A stretch of DNA of 64,000 bases from Streptomyces bluensis. Lineage in GTDB: Bacteria > Actinomycetota > Actinomycetes > Streptomycetales > Streptomycetaceae. How positions within the stretch are numbered: the stretch's first letter is position 1; every line of letters begins with the position of its first letter. The stretch spans positions 1,054,001 to 1,118,000 of the forward strand of contig NZ_BMVM01000001.1 in NCBI RefSeq assembly GCF_014650715.1, in the 5' to 3' direction. This document shows, piece by piece, positions 34,837 to 44,096 of this stretch. The translations under genes and the position numbers were made by a program. The notes under the pieces are model-generated. The model was not told where the DNA came from, searched no databases, and saw nothing but the letters and a program-made list of their open reading frames with translations.

Positions 34837-35304
34837 ATGGCCGTCACGCAGCGCCGGGGCCGGAAAATCATGATGGCACCGGCCGAGCTGGACGAGTTCC
34901 TGGCCACGCAGCGCACCTGCCGGGTCGCGACGGTCTCGGCCGACGGATCACCGCACGTCAGCCCGCTGTGGTTCGTCTGGGACGGAACCTCGCTGTGGCT
35001 GTACTCGCTCACACGCAGCAAGCGGTGGGCCGACCTGCGCCGTGATCCGCGCGTCGCCGTCACGGTCGACGCGGGCGAGGACTACGGCGAGCTGCGGGGC
35101 GTGGAGCTGTCGGGCACCGTGGAGTTCGTCGGGGAGGCGCCTCGTACGGGCGAGCCGGTCCCCGAACTCGCCTCGGTCGAGCGCCTGTTCGCCGGCAAGA
35201 ACTTCGGCCTCACCGAGATGCCGCACGACGGCCGGCACGCGTGGGTACGGCTGACGCCGGAATCGGTCACTTCGTGGGACTTCAGGAAGCTGGCGTCACG
35301 GTGA
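34837..35304 (+). CDS. Pyridoxamine-phosphate-oxidase-like (FMN/F420) split-barrel protein
   Basis: Protein of 155 residues with the split beta-barrel fold of PPOX-class enzymes. TCRVATVSADGSPHVSPLWFVWDG and LYSLTRSKRWADLRRDPRVAVTVD are the family's landmarks. In actinobacteria this class commonly binds F420 or FMN/heme and performs redox or biliverdin-type reductions. No partner gene is obvious; the isochorismatase-like gene diverges 114 bp upstream. The ATG at 34837 follows AAAGGAGC. Confidence 0.87.
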   Translation: MAVTQRRGRKIMMAPAELDEFLATQRTCRVATVSADGSPHVSPLWFVWDGTSLWLYSLTRSKRWADLRRDPRVAVTVDAGEDYGELRGVELSGTVEFVGEAPRTGEPVPELASVERLFAGKNFGLTEMPHDGRHAWVRLTPESVTSWDFRKLASR

Positions 35305-36222
35305 TGCGGGTGAGGCCGCCGAGCCGATGCTCTCCCCCGCCTTCCGCAGGGCCTCCACCGCCGCCCTGATCGACGGGCGCCGGTCGGCGTCCGCGCGCCA
35401 CACCGCGTAGATGTACCGGTGGACGCCATGCCGCAGCGGTACGGCCCGCACCCCCGCCGGCATCGGGTCACGTCCCAGCCGAGGTGCGACACAGACACCC
35501 AGCCCGGCGGCGACCAGGGCGAGTTGGGTCTGGTGCTCCTCGGCGCGATGGGCGATGCAGGGCTCGATGCCCTTGCCCCGCAGCGTGTAGAGCAGCCACT
35601 CGTGACAGAACTCGCCCTCGGCCCAGGCGACCCACTCCTCGTCGGCGAAGTCCTCCAGGTCGACCGCGTCCCGGCCGGCGAGCGGGTGCCCCTCGGGCAT
35701 CGCGATCTCCACGGGGTCGTCCAGGATCGCCGCCTTGGCGAGCCCTTCGGGCATGGGCAGGGGCTTGTTGTACCAGTCGAGGACGAGGGCCAGGTCGGCG
35801 TCGCCCCGGATCACCGTGTTGACCGCGGACTCGGGCTCCAGCTCGCGTGAGCGCACCCGCAGTGCCGGGTGGTCGGCCCGCAGCGCGCTCAGGACCGCCG
35901 GGAACAGCCCGCGCATCGCTGTCGGGAACGCGGTCAGCCGCAGCTCGCCCACCACCTGCCCGCGCTGCGCCTCCAGGTCGGACTGCGCGAGCTCGACCTG
36001 CGACAGGATGCGTGCGGCGTGGTCGGCTAGCAGCCGTCCCGCGTCGGTGAGGCGCACCCCGCGCCCGTTCCTGGCCAGGAGCTGCTGTCCCACCTCGCGC
36101 TCCAGCTTGGCCATCTGCTGGGAGACGGCCGACGTCGTGACATGCAGCCCCTCGGCCGCTCCGCTGACCGAGCCGTGCCGGGCCAGGGCGTCGAGGGTGC
36201 GCAGGCGCTCCAGGTTCAACAT
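35296..36222 (-). CDS. LysR family transcriptional regulator
   Basis: LysR-type regulator of 308 residues. The winged helix at 1-60 (LRTLDALARHGSVSGAAEGLHVTTSAVSQQMAKLE) is followed by a periplasmic-binding-protein-like effector domain (about 90-300). Divergent from the EamA transporter at 36289, with a 66-bp gap, the classic arrangement of a LysR protein controlling an adjacent exporter. Its stop overlaps the end of the convergent PPOX-like gene by nine bases. Effector unknown. Confidence 0.9.
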   Translation of the reverse strand: MLNLERLRTLDALARHGSVSGAAEGLHVTTSAVSQQMAKLEREVGQQLLARNGRGVRLTDAGRLLADHAARILSQVELAQSDLEAQRGQVVGELRLTAFPTAMRGLFPAVLSALRADHPALRVRSRELEPESAVNTVIRGDADLALVLDWYNKPLPMPEGLAKAAILDDPVEIAMPEGHPLAGRDAVDLEDFADEEWVAWAEGEFCHEWLLYTLRGKGIEPCIAHRAEEHQTQLALVAAGLGVCVAPRLGRDPMPAGVRAVPLRHGVHRYIYAVWRADADRRPSIRAAVEALRKAGESIGSAASPASP

Positions 36223-36288
36223 GTAAGTGATGCTACGAGATTCCGCTCACTAATTCTCGCTTGTGCTACGAGATCGCTGGGAGGCATC

Positions 36289-37242
36289 GTGACGCCCATG
36301 ACCACCGCCACGGGCGCCTCCCGCCCGTCCACCCGCACCACGGCCACCGCCGAACGTCGCCGTCCTTCCGTCGGCTGGCGCGTCCGCTTCGGCTTCCTCG
36401 CCCTCATCTGGGGCTTCAGCTTCCTCCTCATCAAGGTCGGCACGGAGGGCTACGCACCCTTCCAGGTGACCTTCGGACGGCTGCTGTTCGGGACGGCGGT
36501 GCTCGCGGTGGCGATGGCGGTGAAGCGGGAGCGGCTGCCGCGCGGGGCCCGCACCTGGGGCCACCTCGCGGTCGCGGCCCTGCTGCTGAACGCGCTGCCG
36601 TTCTCCCTCTTCGCCTATGCGGAGCTGACGATCCCGTCCACGCTCGCGGGCATCTGCAACGCGACCTCACCCCTGTGGGGCATGGCCCTGTCACTGGTCG
36701 CGCTCTCCGAGGACCGGCCGACGCGGGTGCGGGTCGCCGGGCTCGGACTCGGCTTCCTCGGCGTGCTCACGGTGCTCGGCGCCTGGCAGGGCTTCCGCAG
36801 CCTCGACGCCTCGGGCACGGCGATGGCTCTGCTGGCCTCGCTCAGTTATCCGATCGGCTGGATCTACGTCCGCCGCACACTGGCGGGCTCCGGCCACTCG
36901 AACCTCTCGCTGACGGGCGCCCAGTTGTTGCTGGCCACCGTCCAACTCGCCATCGTCACCCCGCTGTTCACGTCCCTGCCCGCCGGCTTCCCGGTGCTTC
37001 CCCTGCTCGCGATCGTCGCGCTCGGCGCCCTCGGCACCGGTCTCGCGATGCTCGTTCAGTACGGCATCGTCGCCGAGGTCGGCCCGACCACCGCTCAGAT
37101 GGTCACGTACTTCATTCCCGTGATCGCCACAGCGGCGGGCGTCGCGATCCTCGGCGAGTCGCTCACCTGGTCCACTCCGGTCGGTGCGGTGATCGTGCTG
37201 GCGGGCGCGGCGCTGACCCAGGTGAAGCCCCGGAGACGGTGA
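36289..37242 (+). CDS. EamA/DMT family transporter
   Basis: Drug/metabolite transporter of about 317 residues with ten hydrophobic helices arranged as two EamA halves (first beginning FLALIWGFSFLLIKVG, second beginning after residue 180). DMT proteins often export amino acids or metabolites. GTG at 36289 lies four bases after GGGAGG; an in-frame ATG at 36298 is the alternative. Divergent from the LysR regulator, which likely controls it. Confidence 0.87.
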   Translation: MTPMTTATGASRPSTRTTATAERRRPSVGWRVRFGFLALIWGFSFLLIKVGTEGYAPFQVTFGRLLFGTAVLAVAMAVKRERLPRGARTWGHLAVAALLLNALPFSLFAYAELTIPSTLAGICNATSPLWGMALSLVALSEDRPTRVRVAGLGLGFLGVLTVLGAWQGFRSLDASGTAMALLASLSYPIGWIYVRRTLAGSGHSNLSLTGAQLLLATVQLAIVTPLFTSLPAGFPVLPLLAIVALGALGTGLAMLVQYGIVAEVGPTTAQMVTYFIPVIATAAGVAILGESLTWSTPVGAVIVLAGAALTQVKPRRR

Positions 37243-37257
37243 GCGCCGGACGGGGCG

Positions 37258-38589
37258 TCACACATAGCGCCGAGCGGGCGCCGGGCGGATCGCCGAGGCC
37301 ACGGCGTCCGCCACGGGCCCGGTCTCGCCCTCCGTGAGTGTGGACACCGTGATCCGGATGCCGGACGGGGCGCTCAGACGGAAGCGGGCGCCGGGTGCCA
37401 CGGCCCAGCCGGCGTGCAGCAGCCGGGCGACCGCGCCGGTCTCGTCCGGGACCGGAACCCACACGTTCATCCCGCTGCGCCCCTGCGCCGCCACCCCGCG
37501 CTCCGCGAGCGCACCGATCAGCGCGTCCCGCCTTCCCCCGTACGCCCCCGCCACGGCCCGCGCGTCCACGGCACCGTCGGCCCACAGCCGCACCACCGCC
37601 CGCTGCACCAGCCGGCTCACCCATCCGGGCCCGAGTCGCTGCCGCCCCCGCACCCGGTCCACGGTCACGGCGTCGCCGGTGAGCACGGCGAGCCGCAGGT
37701 CGGGCCCGTAGGCCTTGGCTACCGAACGGACGAAGGCCCAGTGGTGCGTGACACCTGCCAGCGGGTGGAGGGGCTGGTCGACGATCCGGTACCCGTGATC
37801 GTCCTCGATCAGCAGGGTCCCCGGGTGGTCCGCGAGCACGGACCGCAGGGCACGCGCGCGCGTGGCGGTCACCGCGGCGCCGGTCGGGTTCTGCGCCCGG
37901 TCCGTCACGATCAGGGCCCGCGCCCCGGCCTCCAGAGCACGGCGTACGTCACCGGGGAGAGGCCCTTCGTCGTCGACGCCCACGGGGACCGTGCGCAGCC
38001 CGAGCGCAGGGACGAGGTCGACCACACTGCCCCACCCCGGGTCCTCGACGGCCACCGTGTCGCCCGGCCTGAGGTGCGCGGCCAGGACGCGCTCGATGGC
38101 GTCGAGCGAGCCGGAGGTGACGGTGACCGGGCCGTCCGGCACACCGTCGGTGTCCAGGTCCGCGCGCGCGATCCGTGCCAGTTCCGGCTCGACCGGGGCC
38201 CGGCCGTAGAGAACGGGGTCACGATCGCCCTGTTCGGCGGCGGCCGCGAACGCCTTCACGAGCGGCGGCAGCAGCGCCGGGTCCGGATTGCCGTCGGCGA
38301 GGTCGCGTACACCTTCCGGTACGTCCACCCGGAGGTACTCGCGCCCTGTCGTGGCCGGTTTGGACCGCACCCGGCTGCCGCGGCGCCCGGCGGTCTCGAT
38401 GACCCCGCGCTCACGCAAGGTGCGGTAAGCGGCCGCGACCGTATTCGGATTCACGCCCAGCTCGGCCGCCAACTCCCTCATCGGCGGCAGCAGTTGCCCC
38501 GGCTCCAGTTCTCCGGAACCCACCGCACGCTCGATGCTCGCCGCGATCTCTGCTGCGCGACGCCCTTCGATCCGATACTCTCCTAGCAC
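37258..38589 (-). CDS. MocR-type GntR/aminotransferase regulator
   Basis: Protein of 443 residues with an N-terminal GntR winged helix (about 5-75, LPPMRELAAELGVNPNTVAAAYRTLRERGVIE) fused to a fold-type I aminotransferase domain. The PLP lysine is in FVRSVAKAYGPDLRLAVLTG. MocR proteins sense PLP or amino acid adducts and usually bind direct repeats. The GTG at 38589 is the first base after a seven-base gap from CATAAT, so translation is probably leaderless. Divergent from the PPOX-like gene at 38613, its likely target. Confidence 0.9.
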   Translation of the reverse strand: MLGEYRIEGRRAAEIAASIERAVGSGELEPGQLLPPMRELAAELGVNPNTVAAAYRTLRERGVIETAGRRGSRVRSKPATTGREYLRVDVPEGVRDLADGNPDPALLPPLVKAFAAAAEQGDRDPVLYGRAPVEPELARIARADLDTDGVPDGPVTVTSGSLDAIERVLAAHLRPGDTVAVEDPGWGSVVDLVPALGLRTVPVGVDDEGPLPGDVRRALEAGARALIVTDRAQNPTGAAVTATRARALRSVLADHPGTLLIEDDHGYRIVDQPLHPLAGVTHHWAFVRSVAKAYGPDLRLAVLTGDAVTVDRVRGRQRLGPGWVSRLVQRAVVRLWADGAVDARAVAGAYGGRRDALIGALAERGVAAQGRSGMNVWVPVPDETGAVARLLHAGWAVAPGARFRLSAPSGIRITVSTLTEGETGPVADAVASAIRPAPARRYV

Positions 38590-38625
38590 AAAGCAGATTA
38601 TGCACTAGCGCAATGGAGACCGCAA
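38583..38625. promoter_or_regulatory. Divergent promoters with two direct repeats
   Basis: CTAGCACAAA (38583-38592) and CTAGCGCAAT (38605-38614) are direct repeats 22 bp apart, two helical turns, the binding pattern typical of MocR proteins. On the minus strand TTGCGG (38625-38620), a 17-bp spacer, CATAAT (38602-38597), then seven bases to the MocR GTG. On the plus strand GATTAT (38596-38601) serves the PPOX-like gene, whose ATG is at 38613. Each repeat covers one start codon. Confidence 0.65.
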
Positions 38626-39308
38626 TGCAGGGGACCCCGCAGCCGACCTCGCCGCCCACCGCCTACACCCCGACCGACCGCACCGTCCCCACCCGCTCCG
38701 CACAGAGGGCCTCCTACGACAAGGACGTGGTGCACGCGATACTCGACGACGGCTTTGTCTGCCACCTCGGCTTCGTGCGGGACGGCGCTCCGGTCGTGCT
38801 GCCCACCCTGTACGCCCGGTCCGGCGAGCGGCTCTACCTCCACGGCTCGACGGGGTCGCGCCCGCTGCGCATGACCGGCCAGGCCGATCCCGGCCTCGCG
38901 GTATGCGTGACGGTCACGCACGTCGACGGGCTGGTGCTCGCCCGGTCCGCCTTCCACCACTCGATCAACTACCGCTCCGTGGTGGTGCACGGCGTCGCCC
39001 ACCAGGTGACCGACCCGGAGGAGAAGCGTCTGGCCCTGGACGCGCTGGTGGACCAGGTCGTGCCCGGCCGCTCACGTGACGCGCGGCCCGCCAACGGCAA
39101 GGAGTCCGCCGCCACCGCGGTGATCCGCCTCGACCTCGACGAGGTCTCCGCCAAGATCCGCACAGGCGGTGTCAATGACGAGCCCGAGGACCTCGCCCTC
39201 CCCCACTGGGCCGGCGTCGTCCCGCTGCACAAGGGCTACGGCACGCCGGTGCCCGACCCGGACCTGGCGCCGGGCACGGAACTCCCCGACTACCTGGCGG
39301 TGCTGTGA
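38613..39308 (+). CDS. FMN-binding split-barrel protein (PPOX-like), probable MocR target
   Basis: Protein of 231 residues of the pyridoxamine 5'-phosphate-oxidase-related family (NimA-like flavin binders). GFVCHLGFVRDGAPVVLPTLYARSGERLYLHGS is the flavin-binding half, and the SAFHHSINYRSVVVHG strand follows. Being divergent from a PLP-binding MocR regulator it may act on pyridoxal-type vitamers, or the regulator may merely use PLP as a signal. The ATG at 38613 is close to the predicted transcription start (very short leader); an in-frame ATG at 38625 is the alternative. Confidence 0.85.
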   Translation: METAMQGTPQPTSPPTAYTPTDRTVPTRSAQRASYDKDVVHAILDDGFVCHLGFVRDGAPVVLPTLYARSGERLYLHGSTGSRPLRMTGQADPGLAVCVTVTHVDGLVLARSAFHHSINYRSVVVHGVAHQVTDPEEKRLALDALVDQVVPGRSRDARPANGKESAATAVIRLDLDEVSAKIRTGGVNDEPEDLALPHWAGVVPLHKGYGTPVPDPDLAPGTELPDYLAVL

Positions 39309-39416
39309 TGCTGTCCACCCGTGGGACGCGCCCCGGCCGGCCGCCCACCACTGGGGGACGCCGCGGCGCGGGAACTCAGGTGCGCCGACGAGACGTGTGG
39401 GCTGCCGGCAGGTGAC

Positions 39417-39446
39417 GGTGCGGGCCCCGCCGAGGGGGCCCGCACC
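39417..39446. terminator. Hairpin terminator
   Basis: Perfect 12-bp stem GGTGCGGGCCCC/GGGGCCCGCACC with a GCCGAG loop, between the convergent PPOX-like and EamA genes. It can serve both directions. Confidence 0.85.
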
Positions 39447-39456
39447 CACCCGTCCC

Positions 39457-40419
39457 TCACACGTGTACCGCCTCCTCCGCCACCGCGCCCGCACCCCGCG
39501 CCTCCGCCAGCGCGAGCCCGGCGACCGACCCGAGCAGCAGCAGCGTGCCGACGGCTGTCGCCGCCGTCAGCCGCTCGCCGAGCAGCGCAACGGCGAGCAC
39601 CGTCGCGCTCACCGGCTCCAGCAGCATGATCACGGACACGGTGGCCGAGCGGACGACGGCCGCACCGGCGAAGTACAGCGCGTAGGCGAGAGCCGTGGGG
39701 ATGGCGGCGATGTACGCCAGGAGCCCCAGCAGCAGAACAGGTTGGGCAGTCGCCGGGACCAGCCCCTCGGCCAGGCCGGGCGGCAGCAGACACAGACTCG
39801 CCACCGCGAACGTCCACGCGGTCGTACCGGAGGCGTCGCCCCCGCCGTCACGCCCCCACCGCCGGGTGAGCAGCGTCATCACGCAGTACCCGGCAGCCGA
39901 CACCACCGCGAGCAGCACGCCCCACGGCCGTACGCTCGTCCCGCCGCTGCCGAGCACGAGGACGGCGAGTCCGACGAGCGCCCCGGCGACGGCTGCGACG
40001 CCGCCTCGTCCGAGGCGTTCGCCCAGGGTCAGCCGGGCGCCCAGCGCGATCAGTATCGGCCCGGCGCCCAGCGTCACGACGGTCGCCACGGCGAGGCCGG
40101 TCTCGTCGACGGCGGCGAAGTAGGCGGTCTGGAAGACGGCCAGCCCGATGCCCGTCGCCCCGGCCCGCAGAGCCTTGCGGCCGAGCGGTTCGCGGACGGT
40201 CGTGAGGGCGACGGCGGGCCGGGGGCGCGGGAGGCGTCGCACGGCGAGCAGCAGGACGAGCCCGGCGGCGCAGCGCCAGAAGGAAAGGGCGACCGGCCCC
40301 ATGTCACTGGCCCGGTAGACCAGGGACGCGGCCGCGCCCGCGGTGCCCCAGGCGGCACCGGCGACGATCAGAAAGAGGAGGCCTCGCCCTGTGGGCAGGC
40401 CTGATACAGCGTTCGACAC
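39457..40419 (-). CDS. EamA/DMT family transporter
   Basis: Ten-helix drug/metabolite transporter of 320 residues with two EamA repeats (first [22 protein letters not shown], second after about residue 165). GTG at 40419 follows a GGAGAG site. A second EamA gene on the same strand starts at 41705, with 230 bp between the two, so they are probably transcribed separately. Substrate unknown. Confidence 0.87.
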   Translation of the reverse strand: MSNAVSGLPTGRGLLFLIVAGAAWGTAGAAASLVYRASDMGPVALSFWRCAAGLVLLLAVRRLPRPRPAVALTTVREPLGRKALRAGATGIGLAVFQTAYFAAVDETGLAVATVVTLGAGPILIALGARLTLGERLGRGGVAAVAGALVGLAVLVLGSGGTSVRPWGVLLAVVSAAGYCVMTLLTRRWGRDGGGDASGTTAWTFAVASLCLLPPGLAEGLVPATAQPVLLLGLLAYIAAIPTALAYALYFAGAAVVRSATVSVIMLLEPVSATVLAVALLGERLTAATAVGTLLLLGSVAGLALAEARGAGAVAEEAVHV

Positions 40420-40649
40420 GTGTTCTCTCCGCAGAGACAGAAGTTCGGGAAAGGACCACGTCGTCGCCGGGGTGAGGCTTGCTGGGCGCTGATGTGCGCT
40501 CGGCACGGCTCACCGGCGTACGGAAAGGTCCTGGGACTTCTTCTGCGGGCAGCACCGCTCCGCCCTGCCGTCGGCAGGACGTGGTTTCCGGAGGCCCGCC
40601 TCAGGCGGCCGGAGGAGGAAGAACAAGCGTCGACGGCATGATCCGCATC

Positions 40650-41705
40650 CTACGAGGCGCTTCCAGGGGCCGACAACTGCCTCTCGGGACCGCCCGCCCC
40701 GCTGCCGTCCGTTGCGGCACCGTTGCCCTGAGCATGGCCCGGGCCGCCCGCGACCGGCTCGTCCGGGATCTTGGCGGGCGTGGCGGACTGTGCGATGAAG
40801 GCGCCGGCCAGGACGATGCCACCGCCGATGAGTTGGGGAGCGGAGAGGTGTTCGCCGAGCAGTACCCAGGCGAGCACGGTCGCGATGACCGCCTCCAGGC
40901 AGGCCACGACGCCCGCGACCTGTGGGGAGAGCCTGCGGACGGCGACCACTCCGGTCACGTACGCGAGGACCGTCGCGATCAGCACGACCCAGCCGAGCAG
41001 CAGCCAGGCCGCGACGGCCGTGCCGTCCATGCTGACGGTTCCCCCGAGCACGGACCAGTCCATCGTCCAGGGGCGGGTCACCACGGTGAGCACGAGGGCG
41101 CCCACGAGCAGGCCGTACGCGATGACGCCGAGCGGGTCCGGAGCCTCCTCGCCGGCGTCGGCGCCCTGGTCGGACAGGACGAAGTAGCCGACCTGGCAGC
41201 AGGCGGCGGCGAGGGCGAGCAGCAGACCGAGGGCGTCGAAGGCCATCCCCGACCACACCTCGACGACACAGGCGAGTCCGCCGACCGCGAGCACGACCCC
41301 CACGGCCGCGGCACGCGTGACGGGCCGTCGCTGCACGAACCGGACCCAGCCGAGCAGGATCGCGGGCGCCAGGTACTCCACGAGCAGCGCGACACCGACC
41401 GGGATCCGCGAGAGCGCGGCGAAGTAGCAGGCCTGTACCCCGGCGACGGCGAGCAGGCCGAACCCTGCGAGCAGTGCGGGCCGGCGACGCGGGAGCGCCC
41501 GGTGGCGGACGGCGAGCGGCAGCATCACCAGCGCGGCGCCCGCGACCCGCAGCCACACCACGTGGAGCGGGTCGAGGCCCTCCTCGATCAGCGGCTTCGC
41601 CGCGACACCCGATCCGCCGAAGGCGATCGCCGACCCGAGCGCGAGCCCGAGGCCGACGCCCCTGCCGCGGTCGCCCTGACTGCCCTGAGTGGTGTGCACC
41701 GGCAC
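40650..41705 (-). CDS. EamA/DMT family transporter
   Basis: Ten-helix transporter of 351 residues; the first repeat begins GLGLALGSAIAFGGSGVAAKPLIEEGLDPLHVVW. The C-terminal 35 residues form a Gly/Pro-rich cytoplasmic tail absent from most family members. GTG 41705 is chosen as the first reasonable start; an in-frame GTG at 41699 is possible and no strong ribosome binding site helps. No regulator is adjacent. Substrate unknown. Confidence 0.83.
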   Translation of the reverse strand: MPVHTTQGSQGDRGRGVGLGLALGSAIAFGGSGVAAKPLIEEGLDPLHVVWLRVAGAALVMLPLAVRHRALPRRRPALLAGFGLLAVAGVQACYFAALSRIPVGVALLVEYLAPAILLGWVRFVQRRPVTRAAAVGVVLAVGGLACVVEVWSGMAFDALGLLLALAAACCQVGYFVLSDQGADAGEEAPDPLGVIAYGLLVGALVLTVVTRPWTMDWSVLGGTVSMDGTAVAAWLLLGWVVLIATVLAYVTGVVAVRRLSPQVAGVVACLEAVIATVLAWVLLGEHLSAPQLIGGGIVLAGAFIAQSATPAKIPDEPVAGGPGHAQGNGAATDGSGAGGPERQLSAPGSAS

Positions 41706-41818
41706 ATGATGACAGGCGATGACATGAGCGTCACCCCCTTTGACACCTGTCTCAATGTCTGGACGGTCCGGGCTCCGGACGAGGCACACCGCGGTGCCCG
41801 CGCCCGTCCGGCAGCGCC

Positions 41819-42421
41819 TCAGCGGGCGGCGTCCCCACCCGCCGGGCGCCCTGCCTGCCCGCCCTCGATCCGCTCCGACAACTCGTCCGCGGCGATGCCC
41901 GCGCGTCCGAGGACCTCCACGGCACGTGACTCGGGGTCCGCGATGATCGCGGCGAGGAGATCGATCCCGCGGGCCCGTACCCGACCCCATCGCGCGGCAC
42001 GCCCGTACGCACCCTCCAGCGCCCCGGCCGCCACCGGTGACCAGCCCGCCACGCCGGTGAGCACGGGTACGGCTCCGGAGTCCTCGACGCCGCTTTGCCA
42101 GCGCAGTCCGTAGCCGATGCTCCGCTGCACGAGGTATCCGAGCAGCCGGGCGATCCGCGGGCCGTCGCCGAAGACGGCGCGCACCTCGGGGTCGGACTCC
42201 AGGAGCGTGTGCAGCAGATGGGCGGTGTCGATCTGCCGGTCCCCGTCCCGCAGCGCCCGCCTGCGCGCGCCCGCGATCACCGCTGCCAGTTCGTCGGTGA
42301 GCCGGGCATCGGGCTCCGCACCTGTCCGGTCGCGGCTTGTCCGGTCGTGTCCGGCGGCTGACTGCCGGGGAATACGGGGTCGCACATGCCCCACCCCATC
42401 AGTCCCTTCCGGCCGGGTCAT
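41819..42421 (-). CDS. Clp N-terminal domain protein without ATPase
   Basis: Protein of 200 residues containing a double Clp-N repeat (about 45-190; LAAVIAGARRRALRDGDRQIDTAHLLHTLLE and the related second half ARGIDLLAAIIADPESRAVEVLGRAG). There are no Walker motifs, so it cannot unfold proteins itself. Stand-alone Clp-N proteins of this kind may act as adaptors for ClpC. The first 45 residues are basic and disordered. ATG 42421 is used; a GTG at 42385 would remove 12 residues. Confidence 0.8.
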   Translation of the reverse strand: MTRPEGTDGVGHVRPRIPRQSAAGHDRTSRDRTGAEPDARLTDELAAVIAGARRRALRDGDRQIDTAHLLHTLLESDPEVRAVFGDGPRIARLLGYLVQRSIGYGLRWQSGVEDSGAVPVLTGVAGWSPVAAGALEGAYGRAARWGRVRARGIDLLAAIIADPESRAVEVLGRAGIAADELSERIEGGQAGRPAGGDAAR

Positions 42422-42623
42422 CCCCGCCCGGCAGCATTTCCGCGTCCGACACAGGTTGGGCATGGATGCGCCGCTTCTCCTCCTTACGGATGAGAACACC
42501 CCTTCGGGGACGACATCAGCACGTTCACCACCGGACGCTTTCTGACGGCTCATCAGTATTGAATGTTCCAGGCCGTGCGGCTACGTTCCGCGACACCGCA
42601 GCCCGAGACGAAGAGGTGGTCGC

Positions 42624-43052
42624 ATGGCCGAGGTCAGCGCGGAGGCACGCATCGAGGCACCCGCCGAGAAGGTGTGGGCCCAGCTCGTCGACTGGTCCGC
42701 GTACGGGGAGTGGAACACGACACACACCGCCTTTCCCAAGGGTGGCCCGGCGACCCTCGCGGTCGGCGGCACCTTCCAGGAGAACCTGAAGCTCATGGGC
42801 TTCCCGGCCGAGGTCGAGTGGACCATCGCGGAACTCGAACCCGCCCGGGTGCTCACCATCCGCGGCAAGGGCCCGATGGCCGTGGACCTCTCCACGCGCT
42901 ACACGCTCACGCCGGACGGCTCCGCCACCACGGTCCGCATCGACGGCGCGTTCACGGGTGCGGCCGTGGCCCTGATGGCGGGCAAGCTGAAGGACTCGGC
43001 GACGGCCGCGCTGAACGAGTCGCTGCGAAAGCTGGGCGGACTCGTGGCGTAG
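42624..43052 (+). CDS. SRPBCC family protein (CoxG-like)
   Basis: Protein of 142 residues with the START/Bet v1-like helix-grip fold. IEAPAEKVWAQLVDWSAYGEWN at the N-terminus and the long C-terminal helix (GAAVALMAGKLKDSATAALNESLRKLG) are typical of polyketide-cyclase/CoxG-like ligand binders. It may bind a hydrophobic small molecule; no context reveals which. ATG at 42624; a perfect hairpin terminator follows. Confidence 0.88.
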   Translation: MAEVSAEARIEAPAEKVWAQLVDWSAYGEWNTTHTAFPKGGPATLAVGGTFQENLKLMGFPAEVEWTIAELEPARVLTIRGKGPMAVDLSTRYTLTPDGSATTVRIDGAFTGAAVALMAGKLKDSATAALNESLRKLGGLVA

Positions 43053-43099
43053 GAACGAAAGCACGGCTCCGCACCGACCGCCCCTCCGGCGCGCAACAA

Positions 43100-43130
43100 G
43101 GCGCCCCGCGGACCACATCCGCGGGGCGCC
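43100..43130. terminator. Bidirectional hairpin terminator
   Basis: Perfect 13-bp stem GGCGCCCCGCGGA/TCCGCGGGGCGCC with a CCACA loop, between the convergent SRPBCC and PadR genes. Confidence 0.87.
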
Positions 43131-43158
43131 CCATGCCGCACCATGGGCCTGTCGGCTG

Positions 43159-43797
43159 TCAGTCCTCGTCGGCGAGGATCAGATACAGCTTCTTGCGGGC
43201 CTCGTTGATGACCGCCAGCGCCTTGTCGCGCTGGTCCTTGCTGCCGGTCTTCCAGACCTGGCCGAACGCCTCCATCAGACCGAAGCCGGCCTGCCGGATC
43301 TCGCTCAGCGCCTCCCAGTCGACTCCGCGCGAGGCCTCCTCCCACGGCGCCTCGGGCCCCTCCTCGGCCGCCGTACGACCCGACTCGGTGAGCGAGAACA
43401 GCTTCTTGCCGCCCTCGGTCTCACTGGCGATGAGGCCCTCGTCCTCCAGCAACTGGAGGGTGGGGTAGACCGAGCCGGGGCTGGGCTTCCATGCCCCGCC
43501 GCTACGCTCGGCGATCTCCTGGATCATCTCGTAACCGTGCATGGGCCGGTCCCTGAGGAGCGCCAGGATCGATGCCCGTACGTCACCGCGCCGTGCCCTC
43601 CCCCTCGGCCCTCCCCTGCCGCGCCCGCCCCACGGGCCCGGACCGAAACCCGGCCCGAAACCGGGGCCACCATGCCCCGGCCCGAACGGCCCGAAGGCAC
43701 CGCGCAGCGCCTCGAAGTCGGGGCGCCCGTGCGGGCCGCACCCACCGTGACGTCCATGTCCACGCTCGAATCCGTAGTCCTGTCCACGGGTACGCAT
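43159..43797 (-). CDS. PadR family regulator
   Basis: Regulator of 212 residues. After a 60-residue Gly/Pro/His-rich tail comes a PadR winged helix (about 70-145, with ILALLRDRPMHGYEMIQEIAERSGG and PSPGSVYPTLQLLEDEGLIAS) and a C-terminal helical dimerisation region. PadR proteins repress detoxification or efflux genes; no such gene is beside it. The ATG at 43797 has GGAG eight bases upstream, better than a GTG at 43806. A CGATATATCG palindrome lies 44 bp upstream. Confidence 0.88.
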   Translation of the reverse strand: MRTRGQDYGFERGHGRHGGCGPHGRPDFEALRGAFGPFGPGHGGPGFGPGFGPGPWGGRGRGGPRGRARRGDVRASILALLRDRPMHGYEMIQEIAERSGGAWKPSPGSVYPTLQLLEDEGLIASETEGGKKLFSLTESGRTAAEEGPEAPWEEASRGVDWEALSEIRQAGFGLMEAFGQVWKTGSKDQRDKALAVINEARKKLYLILADED

Positions 43798-43840
43798 CGC
43801 ATTCACTCCATTCCATCGTTGATCTGTCGCGATGCCTCAA

Positions 43841-43850
43841 CGATATATCG
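43841..43850. promoter_or_regulatory. Candidate PadR operator
   Basis: CGATATATCG, a perfect palindrome in an AT-richer spot upstream of the PadR start, fits autoregulation. Its shortness leaves room for doubt. Confidence 0.4.
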
Positions 43851-44096
43851 GCATAGTTCGCATGGCAAGCCTCGCAGAGCAGGCACGCCTGACCTGTCTC
43901 AGCGAAGGTCGACTACGCCGGTGGGCCGCTCTTCGGTGAGCAGCCGCCGATGCCGCACATGGGCATCCCGCCTGCGAGGAAACGCCGCAGGTAGGGGCGG
44001 GAGGCAGTTGGCATGGCGGGCGATGAACGGACAGCAGCCTTCACCGGCGATCGGCCGGACCTGGAATGGGAGCTTGGCGATCGGCTCGCCGTCCCG

